NCBI RefSeq assembly: GCF_021155775.2
Contig: NC_060232.1
Span: 17,119,922-17,183,921 of the forward strand
DNA: 64,000 nt
DNA from: Neodiprion pinetum
Taxonomy: Eukaryota > Arthropoda > Insecta > Hymenoptera > Diprionidae
Direction of reading: 5' to 3'
Shown: one piece after another, positions 50,120-61,717 of the stretch
Position numbering within the stretch: position 1 is the stretch's first letter
Layout: every line of letters begins with the position of its first letter
Position numbers and translations under genes: made by a program
The notes under the pieces: generated by a model
What the model was told of the DNA's origin: nothing
What the model saw: only the letters and a program-made list of their open reading frames with translations
Database searches by the model: none

Positions 50120-52648
50120 ATGGACGTGAACGAAAACAATGACCGGAGATCGGCAGTACCTCCCACTATTGTTGAGACTGCAGAAGATGGACAATCCGTC
50201 ACTTCTGAATCCCGGTTTAAAGAGAGATTTTGGGATTTGACGAACCAAATGACTCAGCTTGTGAATAGGCTACAAGAAGCCACCGAACGTAATGATTTAA
50301 CTGCAATGGGCAGATACCGTCTTGGTCTAGAGCAATTAAACGGAGAGAGGTTAACTGCGCGTCAACTTGCTCGCCGCGAAGATTTGCCTATAGAAGAGGT
50401 TACCCGTTTTATTCAATTGAGAAATCAAGAACGCCGTGAACACGACTTCATTCGTCGCAATAATGTAGAAATAAATCGAAACTCTAAAACAGTTCCGCGT
50501 CCCGAAGACACGCTTGAAAGCGTCACCAACCAAATGTTTCAGGAAATGCAACAACCGAATAACCAATTAACCAAAGAAAACCGTCAAGAGGAAGCTCTTA
50601 CAAATAGTGATACCAATCGAGAAGCAATCAATAACTATTATCGCTTAACAACTAGCGATGATCCGAATGTTTCTAATATTTTGAGACCGCCCGGAAACCA
50701 TACCGGAGCGATACCGCGAATTCAACTAGATACCGCGCGTCTCGTTGAATCAGAGGTGGAAGGTCCTTCTCAGATAGCTCCCTCAATCGTAACAAACCCA
50801 CCACGTTACTCGGCATTATACGGGCTCGCTCAAAACCGATTGCTGCCACCGACACCGCGCATCAATGAGGTGGGCTCCCCAGCCAATTCAGACTCGGACC
50901 ATCAAGGTATAAATGCGATGGCAGTACCGATCCTTCACCAAAATCGCTCATTAGAAAACGACCGATTCTCCACCGCGCGAGCCAATGTAAACCATGATAT
51001 CTTGTCGGATACGGATTCGACACTGCAACGCGTTCTCGAGGAAAGCCGACGTTTATCACGGATGCCGAACGTACGCCTTACACCAAGGCCTAGTCCACAG
51101 TGGCCTAATGGTCCGATGGATTACGAAATCCCACGAGGTACTGGTAGCGATACCCGTAACAACGTCCCGCGTCGTCGTCTAGAACAGCAAGAAGAGGATG
51201 AACTTCGAAGAGCCTTGGAAATGTCTGCTACTTTACCACATCGTCGTCCGGACACTGTGACGTTCAGTATGTCCCAGTTGCTGAGTGATCCCGAAGCTTT
51301 ACGCCAACAGCAAGAGATAATGAGAAACATTGAGGAACATGCGCGAAGAAACCAAACAAGAATTCAACTACCGGCAACTGTGCCACCCCGAGACGTGTTT
51401 TCCCCTCGGAATCCAAGAGACCCAGGCCCGTATGCACGAACGGAAGCTTACTTGAATGATGTCAGCCTACGCCCCGATGCTGCCGGAAGATACCCCGGAG
51501 AACCAAATCGCCCAGCGGACGAGCCCTATGCGATCCAAGATTTCCTACCCGCGTTTCAAGCCATCAAGATGATTGATTGCAGACTGGAAGGAAAAGCAGG
51601 CGAAGACGTACACGCTTGGATCATGCAAGTAAAAGCCGCCGATATGGTAGTTATGCCAACCCAACGTTTCCCGTTTTTGAGCATGGTAATCAGCTTGAAG
51701 ACAGGAGGAGCTCTTCAGAAGACCATCAACCAGAGGAGACCTCGTACAATCCCAACTTTACTCGAAGTCATAAGATCAGCCGTTATTGTCGAGAAAAGTG
51801 CCACCACATTGGAAATGGAGCTTGGCAGAACAGGCCAAAAGGGCGACACTGTGGACGCCTACAATCTCAAATTCAATCAGATCTACCAAGACCTCGTAGC
51901 TGCCTTCTCGAATCAACAACTACGAGCGAACATCGATCCTAATCTTCAAGACCTCGAAAATAGAGTGTGCCAGTACTATCTATATGGACTCAATCCGAGG
52001 ATATTTCATCAAGTCAAAAACCGTCAGTACTTCAAGTTACTAGAAGCCCAGAAGGCCGCGAAAGAAGCCGAGGGCGAGGAATTGAATTTCCGAATGCATC
52101 AACAACAGCTGATGAACAGTAACGACACAGCCTCGAAACCCACGTTTTGGAACAAGTCCCAAATTTACGGGCCAGGCAGCGCATCAGATACGCGAAGATT
52201 CCAGGTACAACAAAGAACCTCGACGAACTCGCCAAGGTCAACTCCTCGACCACCAGCGTCGGTCCACCACCACGATGAAGCGGAACAAGATGAAGATAAA
52301 GAACTCCAGAGATGTGAATGCCACACCTGTAACACACATCGGACCGCCCATGAACAACAAGCAGTATGTCATAATTGCGGAACCAGAGGACACTACAGCC
52401 GGAACTGCTACGCTTCGCGCCGACCACAGAACGACCAACGCCCTAATACTAACGGCAATAAGCGAGACGCAAATTTTCAAAACGCCAGCCTCAAAGACAA
52501 ACCGCCCAACGACCAAGTCAATTGCACGTCAGAGGAACTCCAGTCAGAGGAAGAGGAAATAAAGGGACAGGAGGACGAACTAGAGGACGAGTGCCAACAG
52601 AAGCCCGTGTATGTTCAGTTTCACAGGGGTTACTACAGTGTGCTGTAA
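50120..52648 (+). CDS. Errantivirus-like Gag
   Basis: An intact 842-codon frame, longer than typical insect Gypsy Gag. A charged N-terminal third (helix FWDLTNQMTQLVNRLQEATE) and a disordered middle precede the capsid region from about residue 460 (YAIQDFLPAFQAIKMIDCRL, DVHAWIMQVKAADM, NRVCQYYLYGLNPRIFHQV). One zinc knuckle (CHNCGTRGHYSRNC) and an acidic tail follow. It would assemble the particle and bind RNA. The last 126 bases overlap pol, which is in the -1 frame. Confidence 0.88.
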   Translation: MDVNENNDRRSAVPPTIVETAEDGQSVTSESRFKERFWDLTNQMTQLVNRLQEATERNDLTAMGRYRLGLEQLNGERLTARQLARREDLPIEEVTRFIQLRNQERREHDFIRRNNVEINRNSKTVPRPEDTLESVTNQMFQEMQQPNNQLTKENRQEEALTNSDTNREAINNYYRLTTSDDPNVSNILRPPGNHTGAIPRIQLDTARLVESEVEGPSQIAPSIVTNPPRYSALYGLAQNRLLPPTPRINEVGSPANSDSDHQGINAMAVPILHQNRSLENDRFSTARANVNHDILSDTDSTLQRVLEESRRLSRMPNVRLTPRPSPQWPNGPMDYEIPRGTGSDTRNNVPRRRLEQQEEDELRRALEMSATLPHRRPDTVTFSMSQLLSDPEALRQQQEIMRNIEEHARRNQTRIQLPATVPPRDVFSPRNPRDPGPYARTEAYLNDVSLRPDAAGRYPGEPNRPADEPYAIQDFLPAFQAIKMIDCRLEGKAGEDVHAWIMQVKAADMVVMPTQRFPFLSMVISLKTGGALQKTINQRRPRTIPTLLEVIRSAVIVEKSATTLEMELGRTGQKGDTVDAYNLKFNQIYQDLVAAFSNQQLRANIDPNLQDLENRVCQYYLYGLNPRIFHQVKNRQYFKLLEAQKAAKEAEGEELNFRMHQQQLMNSNDTASKPTFWNKSQIYGPGSASDTRRFQVQQRTSTNSPRSTPRPPASVHHHDEAEQDEDKELQRCECHTCNTHRTAHEQQAVCHNCGTRGHYSRNCYASRRPQNDQRPNTNGNKRDANFQNASLKDKPPNDQVNCTSEELQSEEEEIKGQEDELEDECQQKPVYVQFHRGYYSVL

Positions 52649-55600
52649 TGAAATTTGGAGAAACAAAGCAAGGAGTAGCCCTTATGGTCGATACAGGTGC
52701 ATCAATAAACCTCATAGAACGGAAGGTTATTTATCCATCGGATAAACAAATTTGTCCAATTATCAAACGCAAAATTTCCTCTAAGACTGGCAAAGCGCTA
52801 AATTCCGCGAATGAAATTGCTGTACTAACTCACATGGGGCTAAAGGACGAATTCGTCATTATACCAGACGATTATCTGCCTGACGAAGAAGATGGAATCA
52901 TGGTGAACCCGTTTATGAGGAGGCGAGATTTCCAGTTGAATGCCTCGACGCTCACCCTGAAGAATAAGATACACCACCTTAGTAGCGACCGAAAAATTCG
53001 ATTTAAACCAAATTCGGTGAACAAAATTGCCATCGATACCGACGAAAAGAATCTCGATCTCATGTTACGCATGGTCTATAAAGACGGAATGCCTATGGAA
53101 AATATTCCGGTGCAGATTGTACACACGAACAATCATGGTACGGCTTATGGAATCATCACCACCGCTGAAGACGAAGATATCGAGCTCGGACTGGAGAACG
53201 TCCAAGTCCACCGAGTAAAGAGTATGTCAACCCCGGGTGTATGGCAACAACCACGTGATGAAAGAGAGCAGGCGCTCCAACATACTGTCGACTTGAAACA
53301 CCTACCGGATGAGTACCAGAAAGAAATTTGGAGTATTCTTCAGGATTTCAGCGATATCTTTGCCTTACAGGAGGAAGACGTGGTCAATGGAACTTCAATG
53401 ACTGAACATCGCATCGAGTTGTCAGATCCTCAACGCATTGTAAATGTGAAAAGTTTCCGTGCTTCACAGCTGCACCAGCAGGTTGTAAAAGAGGGAGTTG
53501 AGAAAATGTTGAAACAAGGAATAATAACGGAATCCGAGTCGCCATACAACTCGCCAGTTTGGGTTGTACCCAAAAAACCGGGCCCCGACGGAAAGCCCAA
53601 GTATAGAATTGTGATCGATTTCAGGAAGATTAATGAACTCACCGTTCAGGATTCTTATCCGATACCAATAATCGAGGATTTACTCGATCACATGGGAAGG
53701 GCCAAGTTCTTTACTACTGTCGACATGGCCGCAGGATTCCACCAGATCAACATGGCTACTGACTCCAAGAAATACACTGCCTTCTCAACCCCCGACGGGC
53801 ATTTCGAATACCAACGAATGCCTTTCGGATTACAGAACGCTCCTGCGACCTTCCAACGCATGATGAACGATGCGCTGAGAGGATTGAATCAGAAGATCTG
53901 TTGCGTCTACATTGATGACGTAATAATTTTTGGTGAAACGGAGAAAGAACACCATCGAAATGTAAGAACCGTATTTCAGCGTTTAAGACAATGTAACTTG
54001 ATACTCCAGCCAGAGAAGTGCGCCTTCATGAAAACTGAAGTGAGATACCTCGGATATGTCATCACTGACGAAGGAAGCAAACCTGATCCGGAAAAGACCA
54101 GAGCGATACAACAATTACCCGTTCCAGTCAACGTTAAGACGATTCGATCCTTCCTTGGTTTGACGGGGTATTACCGAAAGTTCATACAAAACTATTCAAT
54201 GTTAGCGGAACCATTAACAACGTTAACAAGAAAGGACACCCCATGGGATTGGTCAGCAGCCTGCCAAGAAGCCTTCGAAACCCTGAAAGAAAAGTTGGTC
54301 ACAACACCGATACTTGTGAGATCAGACCCAGCTAAACAATACGTCGTAACCACCGACGCGTCAAACGATGGAATTGGAGCGGTACTATCTCAAGACGGCC
54401 ACCCCATATATTTCTTATCTCGAACCCTGAATGATGCGGAAAGGAATTACAGCACGACAGAGAAGGAGATGCTTGCTGTTGTATGGGCCGTCAAGAGACT
54501 AAGAGTATATTTGCTCAATACACCGGATAAACCCTTCATCATCCGCACCGATCATCGTGCACTAGTATGGCTGAAAAATTGCGTAGACCCCAGTCAACGC
54601 CTGCTGCGTTGGAGACTAAGATTGGAGGAATACTCATTCCTGATAGAACATGTTTCGGGAAAAAGTAACGTAGTAGCGGATGAGTTATCTAGAGTCTTTC
54701 GCACAAAGGAAGAGATCTTCGGAAAATTCACCGAATTGGAAAAGGTACTATACGAAATCACACCCATTGATAAGAATCCCAAGTGGGTCCACCATATTGC
54801 CGCACGCCACATTGACATCGAGAGATTATCACTCACAACAGGCAGAACAGAATCTCACGTCAAACTCGTTCCCAACCGAAATCGAGAAGGGGAGGACGGC
54901 AAATGGGTGAAGATTACCCTAGAAGAAAAGGATGCCTCTGACAACACCCTGATTATACCAAAGAATCAGACTGATAGACGTGAGAAACTCAGAAACTACA
55001 TTCATCCGAAAAGGTACGAAAAGATATACTTCTGGATTGACCCTAAGAAAACCACCAAAGAAGAAACCAATTCGATCATTGAGCATCTCAAGAGGATACG
55101 TCAGGACTCAGGTGCGGACATATGATTTTGCTTGACAGAAAAGGATGTGCCTAACAAACAGCAACAGAAAGAAATCATGGCCAGCGCTCACAACGACATC
55201 AATGGACACTTCGGCCTAGCAAAAACAATTGACCGAGTAAAAGAAACGGCCGTATGGTCACGTATGGAGAATGATATCAATTCCTTTATCCAGGCATGCC
55301 CCACGTGTCAGATGTATAAAAAGGAAAGGATACAAATGAAATCACCCGCTATTCTTTTCGAAACCTTTGCTGAAAAACCTAACGATCAAATTTCAATAGA
55401 TATCGTCGGACCTCTGGTCGAATCTTGGAATAAACACCGATATATCCTCACGATGCAGGATTCAATAACTAAATTCATTAAATGTGCCCCACTTACGAAC
55501 AAAACCGCGACATAAGTTATCAAGGCTCTATCAGAGTACTGGATAGGTAACTTCGGGTGCCCCAAAGTAATCCTGACGGACATGGGAAAGGAGTTTTGTA

Positions 55601-56283
55601 TCGAGCTGACCGATTCCTTTCTCGAACACTATAATATCAAACATATCACCACAACTGCATATCACCCGCAGTCGAACGGCTCTATAGAACGAATGCGTAG
55701 TGTCTTGAAAGACTATATTCGAACTGCCTGCAAAGAGAGAATACACACTTGGGACAAGGTTTTAATAGAAATGGCACGTGCCTATAACACTTCCGTTCAT
55801 CAATCAACAGGTGAAACGCCTCACAACCTCATGTTCTGTCACGAAGCCAACAATCCTGACGGTTTCCGCGAAAACCGATTGGAAACCGTGATTAGTGAGA
55901 AAATGTTGTGGATACGAAAATGGGAGGAACATTTCGAGAAAGCTCTGGTCTGGCTTACCAAATCCAGAGAGAAAAACCAAAAACAAGTGGACCAAGGAAC
56001 ACGACGACAAACTCCTTTATATCAAGTGGGAGATAAAGTAATGATCAAGAACCATACGCGACAGAACGCCTTGGAAAGGATTTGGAATGGACCATTCGTC
56101 GTCGTCGAGATCAACGAACAAAAAGGAAATATCACTTACAAGAAAACCGCGGATGATTCCACAGCGTCTTATTGGAAGACCCATCTGAATAATACCAAAC
56201 CTTACTACGAATACGACACCGGACCAAGGGAAAACGATCCAATCCCTAGAATTAAACTGAAACGGGTTCAGGGTAACGATTAG
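52522..56283 (+). pseudogene. Errantivirus-like pol, two nonsense codons
   Basis: A continuous frame with stops TGA at 55123-55125 and TAA at 55513-55515. Domains: retropepsin (MVDTGASINLIERKV, about 52684), RT (YRIVIDFRKINELT, MPFGLQNAPATFQRMM, VYIDDVII), RNase H (TTDASNDGIGAVLSQ, RTDHRALVWLKN), integrase H2C2 (HNDINGHFG ... CPTCQMYKK), Asp (SIDIVGPLV), Asp (LTDMGKEF), Glu (NGSIERMRS). The TAA falls inside the integrase core between the first and second catalytic Asp. No frameshift is seen. The copy is enzymatically dead unless both stops are bypassed. Confidence 0.92.
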
Positions 56284-56321
56284 ATCTCCACGGAATAGAG
56301 TCTTAGTTTCTTTTGTTATAG

Positions 56322-58260
56322 GTGTAGCAGTCTGTCCTTAGCCTACTTCGATGTCTCAGTTATCAATGGGACTCTACTCCAGGAGGAAGTGGGCAAAATA
56401 TACATGTACCAGGAAAGATGGAAGATATTCCAATCCATTGACGCAAGTGGGTTCACCAAACCATTACTCGACATTCACGACAAACTCGGAGGCCTCCAGA
56501 CGATACGGGATACCTATCTGGACCATTGGAACCCTAGTCAGCGATCCCTCGCCCAGTCCGCCCTGGACGCTTTAGATTCAGAATTTGCCCGTGCCTCGTC
56601 ACACAAGAATATTTTGGAAGTCATTTTAGACTTGGGTGCGCCTATTCTTCAAATGACGCGCCACCCCTCTGAATTAAGGGAATCTTAATCCCACGGATCC
56701 GAAACAAGTACTCCGAAAGCGCTCGCGTCGAGCGACGTTACTTACGAAGCCTCGCGCGAAGTTGAGGCGGTATTTGGAAAACATGTCCTTCTGGCGGGCC
56801 TGGCAAATGAAATGTATCCCCTAAGGAAATCTTATCTCACGCCAAACATCAGACCGAAAAAAGGAATGTTTAACTTTTTAGGAACAATCCAAAAATCAAT
56901 CTATGGAACTGCTGACGCGGATGATTTGGAAATAATTAATGGGAATCTAGCCTCACTAAAAAATGTAACGGACACTCTAAATCTTGTTGTAACCAAGTCC
57001 TTGCACATCAATCAAGTCCAAATTAATATCTTGAATACAAATCAGCTCAAACTTAAACACTCTTTGGAAACTGTATGGGGACAATTAGAATCATTAAAAA
57101 TAAAAGGTAACGAAACGCTTGCTTATCAGGAATACATGGAAGCTATAACTCTAAGTTTATTTGAAATTAAGGAACTGCAACGACTAATCGACCTGGTAAT
57201 GACTGCCGTGCAATTAGGAAGGCATGGTATCATCGATAACACCCTTTTTACTCCAAAGGAGCTTACGACAGCTCTTCAAGCTTTCGACGCCAATGACAAA
57301 AAGACACTAATACCTATTAAGGAGGAAAATTACGAGAAGCTTATTAAAATAAGTGACTTAACTATAACCACAGATAAAGGCAAACTTATCTATATACTCA
57401 CAGCGCCTTACTTAGAAAAGGAACCTTGGGTAATAATTCAGAATACCCCGGTACCCGTAAGAATAAATCACACTTATGTAACGCTTAACCCAACATATGC
57501 TTTGAAATTAGTACGTAAGAATTTTATAAGAGAAGTCACATTTTCTCAACTGAAACAGATAACCGATTATTTCATTGGTGATTACCGCGATGTGGGACAT
57601 CGCAACGATACTATTGAACTTTGTGAGAAAATAACTGATCCCATACCACGAGGATGCACTTTCAGTCGTTTTCTCGTCACAGATATTGCTTACATAAGAA
57701 CGCAGGGATCGCAAATAATCTTACCTTCGAAGACAATTGAGGTAACCATAACATGCGCTTCAATGCAGACTTTTATTATTCAAATCACCAAGCCATCCCT
57801 GATAACCACGAATCAGAGCTGCGAACTCCAAACTTTGAAAACGCGAGTCAAATTAATCGTAGAACATATGACTTCTCAATTAACAGAAATACATGCAGAT
57901 ACCATTTCACCGCTAAACAAATTTGTAACAGGCCGGGAAATTGTATTGCATCACGTGATTAACTTGGATACCCTCAAGTATCAAGGACCAGCCATTTTAG
58001 ACCTTGAGAGTGTCCTCGCGAATAACGAAGCGACCCTTCGGGTAAACAATACATGGGCTAACTTCAAAGGTATAGGGATCCCATCAATAGCTGCCGTTTC
58101 TGGAACGATATCCGTCTTGTCTATTCTACTCTTGCTGTGGAAATTTAATATACCCACCTATATTTCGGCGTTCGCCGGATATTGTTGCCAAAGGAATCCC
58201 TCTGCTTTGGAAGTAGTAGAACGAAGGAAATTAAAACGCAGGATTGAGACACAAGCTTAA
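56322..58260 (+). pseudogene. Errantivirus env (baculovirus F-like fusion protein), one nonsense codon
   Basis: Same frame as pol, beginning after a splice acceptor (AG at 56320-56321 behind a T-rich tract) and ending with TAA 58258-58260. A TAA at 56686-56688 breaks it within the N-terminal subunit. The C-terminal 482 codons are open. They include a basic cleavage-like motif RPKK followed by GMFNFLGTIQKSIYG, the position of the fusion peptide in F-like proteins. A long ectodomain with heptads and N-glycosylation sites follows, then a membrane segment (ISVLSILLLLW, about residue 435) and a short Cys-rich basic tail. This family mediates cell entry of gypsy-type elements; this copy cannot make the full protein. 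Confidence 0.88.
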
Positions 58261-58325
58261 CGTAACGAAAGAATCCTACGAGAAATCAGAAGCCGCAGAG
58301 ACGCGCCTTTGTCTTCGTCGGGGGA

Positions 58326-58694
58326 TGTGATGGAGCTGGAACATTTCTAATGAAATGTAACGGTTTATATCCTCTCGTAGGAACATGCCGGGGATCATTC
58401 AGATGAGTGCAAAATTTATCATGCAGCGTAGCCCGCCTTATGCGCTTGGCTTTCTTATCGGCAGCAGAGTGCTCAATTACGCGATTATGCACTTCATATG
58501 CACTGTCGCCGAGCCCGGCGAGAGGCCGTGTGAGCAGTCTCAATACTGCTTCCAGGCGTAACGCACGTCTAATTTAATATAATATAACGTTAACGCTTCC
58601 TTTTACCATTTGTTGTTATCAATTACCATTCAATTTCTCTGTTTGAATAAACATATAAATACATATATAATCGTTGCGCAATATTTGCATGACA
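58326..58694 (+). repeat. 3' LTR
   Basis: 369 bp, TGTGATGG...GCATGACA, directly after a GGGGGA polypurine tract (58320-58325). It differs from the 5' LTR at roughly 10-15 visible positions. Confidence 0.9.
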
Positions 58695-60895
58695 ACGGTA
58701 CACTTAACTTCGCATCAAACGACAGATCGGGCGCAGTCTAATAATGTAACGGGTCCAGGTTGCACGTTGCCCAACAGTTATGTCGAAAATTTTGAAATAC
58801 GTCGGCTAGTAAAAACACGTCCGTCTGTCAATACAAGTTCGAATACTCTCCCAAAGTATGAATGTTAGGAGTTTGCCAAACTGCATATGCATGTGCGTAG
58901 TTGTCATCTGATATATCCCGATCATTTAATTTTGAGTAAAATTGTTGTTTGGATGGTAGCCGTCTGTCCTCGAGCTTATCTCAACTGTCTATGTATTCGT
59001 ATGGGAACACTCCTTTTTCTGTTCAATAACTGAAGTTTATCTGAGCTACGATGAAATTTTTGTGTGATTGATTTCTGATCATCACCGAGATACGTTGCTA
59101 ATTTCTCAAGACTACTGGGCATGAAACGGTACGAATCTACGAATCTAAACTTTATATCTGTCCCCTTGACATATTTTGTAAAAGAAATGTACTTTTCTTG
59201 GTTTACGGGTAGAAGCTTAATTGTGCCCTCGACCGATGTAGCGAGTGCTTTGATCAGAAAATGTGAATCGTAACCCGACAGACTGTGGAATATCACTGGG
59301 ATAGTGTGCGAATTTTGGTAATTCAGATCGCGACCTCGATGAGCAGCACCACGGTACTTTCCTGTGAAATGGCAGTGATCACGTCGTTCCACGTCTGTGA
59401 GTGTAAATGGTTTTTCACAAATGTGACACACTGTTGTTGAATGAAATTCATTGATTTGATTGGAATTGAACTGTTACATCGGTACAACAGTTTCGAAATA
59501 TACTTCTAACGAATGTGCCAATTCCGCCTACTCATTCACAAACCATTAAATGCAAGTCTCTCTACAATTAATTTTGAATTTTGGAAGCGAATCGTCAAAC
59601 GCGCAATGTAGATAGTAAGCTATACAATACGAAAGATGCTTCTGATAAATTGTTCTATTTTCCCTAAAACTTTCAAGAGTGGGCTGCAATAAACATTCTA
59701 GATCTGCGTGAACGCAGAACAAAACGGTTACTTTATGTTTGAAATTTTCAACTTTTAGAAATTTCTCCTCCTCTGTCGGTGGAATAACTTTGGTTTTGTT
59801 TAAATTCATGCAATCCACATCATGCTTGAACGAAGACTTCTTAGATTGAAAGTGTGATTGACACCTATCACATAACCAAGTACGACTTTTATGTTCAGAA
59901 ATTTGAGAACTTGTTCATTGAGACAGATTTCGAACACAAGTAAAACAAAAAATTCAATTTTTTTAATAATTCTCCATATTAACATCATCATCGTCATCGT
60001 CAGTGATTTCAGTTTCCATAGCCAAAAAAAAATGAATTACAGGTTTATCAGACTCATTCCGACTCAGGTGAATCGGTACTATTACACTTTTTTCCGATCA
60101 CCTTAGTCTATACCATAAACGTTAATTAAAAGACCTTCTCAAATTTTTAAATGGTGTTTTTGACTGGAGACATAGGAAACTTTATACGATCATACCGTAG
60201 CACTGAGCTGAAATGCGGGACCGAGCTGGTCGCGTTGGGATGGTTGCTGTTGGCTGGAAAGAGGGCTGCGGCGACCGACCATAGAAAAAAATATGTAGCT
60301 GTTGCGGATGTTGAGGACAGCCTTCTTATCACTGATATGCTCAGGTAACGGGGTGTATGTGAAGACACTGCCTCTTAGTGGCACGTACTTGTTGATATTC
60401 ACAGTCAAATTGATTATTTCAGTCAGCGACCAGCCTGAATCCTTTTCCTGAAAATCTTCCATCTTTTTCAACAAACGCTCTGACGCGTTTTCACTGAACT
60501 ATTCGTTCATGTCTGTTGTCTGGAGGATAAGTTCATTTCTCGTATTGAAAAATTTGATCTCTTTCACCGTGTGATCATCTTTTCTAACTTCAAATTGACA
60601 AGCCAGGATAACGTTGGCTTTCAAGCTCTTGTCTTTCTTCAGAGCATTTTTTAGTCTTATGACATCTAGTACCTTTGCGTCTTCTAGAAATCTCACCACA
60701 TCTTTATGCTTCAAATTGACGATGGATCCAATTCGAATTCTCCCCTCAAAAGCTGATTCCAAATCTTCCCAGTGAACTCGATCGCTTTTTCTTACTTTCC
60801 GCGTACCTCCACTTGTTTTCTGCAGACGTTTGAATTTTTCCGTGAGCGCGTTCGGAAATCTGATCGTTGTCATAATTCTCATGTTTTCTTCAACC
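58695..60895 (-). pseudogene. Maverick-2 polB remnant, C-terminal third missing
   Basis: It matches 6385-8590 of Maverick-1 polB in the same orientation. Readable pieces: 60499-60882 (RIRIGSIVNLKHKDVVRFLE), 60190-60474, 59546-59818 (HADLECLLQP, exonuclease I) and 58976-59431 (CHICEKPFTL ... RDHCHFTGKYRGAAHRG, the HNH-like insertion, then SGYDSHF). There are many frameshifts and stops. The palm motifs A-C are absent: the piece ends at the Errantivirus LTR. The 5' end stops at 60895 before the start codon, so promoter and TIR are also gone. Confidence 0.88.
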
Positions 60896-61074
60896 GATAG
60901 TAGTGTATATATGAGAGTTCTAATCCAAAGATGGCGGTGCTCTCCTCTAGTTCCCCCCTAGTTCCCCCCTAGCTCCCCCCCCCCCCCCCCCCCCCCCCGA
61001 CTCACGGCGCACCCTCTCTCACGCGCACCCCCCCCCCCCCCCCCCGGTCATTTTCGGCGGCTATTTCCATAGGA

Positions 61075-61146
<72 letters not shown>
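60896..61146. repeat. C homopolymers and (CA)n microsatellite
   Basis: C runs at about 60977-60999 and 61028-61046, and (CA)n at 61077-61146. The (CA)n tract ends exactly where the R1-type LINE begins. Confidence 0.9.
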
Positions 61147-61148
<2 letters not shown>

Positions 61149-61717
61149 GCGGCAGAAGAGAAACTGCTACCAGGCGCGTCTCCATGGGAATTGGAGAACG
61201 CTCGCTGTCCTTGGATGATACTAGGAGACTGAGTCTCTTAGTTAACTGGGTACAGAGGGTAGGGGCTAAATAAAATACACCCCCGTGAAACAAACTCCCC
61301 TTAAAAAGGGTTGGTCATACCACCTGACCTCAAGAGGGCAGGTCATCCCATCTGACGCTGCAACAAGAAGATCGTTCTCTGCTGTGACCCACCGGGAGTG
61401 TCCGGAACCTGTATCGTAGTTTCCGACGATACCGGCTAAGGCTGATGTGAGCTTGCTCTGCCGAGGTGTAAGTTATAGCAGTAGTTCAGGAGCCAGCCAC
61501 TTCGGGCCTTGATCAGGAAGTACGCAGTGAGTGATAGAAATCGGAATCTTCACCGCCTCGAGCGAGTCTAGTCCGTCCGTGTATTCCGGGACTGGCTAAG
61601 TGTCGACTAGGCCCCAGGGAACTGGGGTAGGAGTACTACTATCTCCGAGGGTATACCCGTTCCTAGTTATGACAACCCGCTCCTCTCCGTACGATGCGCT
61701 GGTAATATTAAAAGGAT

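Larger units (their letters stand above)
48459..58694 (+). mobile_element. Errantivirus-like Ty3/Gypsy element with env
   Basis: Direct LTRs (48459-49442 including a MITE, and 58326-58694) have TG...CA ends. A primer-binding site follows the 5' LTR and a GGGGGA polypurine tract abuts the 3' LTR. Gag, pol and env are on the plus strand. The flanks differ: Gypsy-T gag on the left, Maverick polB on the right, with no target duplication. The LTRs differ by several percent. Confidence 0.92.
23297..60895. mobile_element. Maverick/Polinton element 2, interrupted by three LTR elements
   Basis: Maverick sequence is present in three blocks, 23297-24892, 33740-41147 and 58695-60895, which together read as one element from the TIR through capsid genes, ATPase and integrase to polB. 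Nearly every gene has a stop or frameshift. The polB C-terminal third and the far TIR are missing. Confidence 0.85.

Noticed and set aside
52522..52648. A classical slippery heptamer in the gag-pol overlap of the Errantivirus
   Set aside because: No X-XXY-YYZ heptamer in the gag frame was evident in the 126-base overlap. A frameshift is implied by the frames, but the site is not identified.
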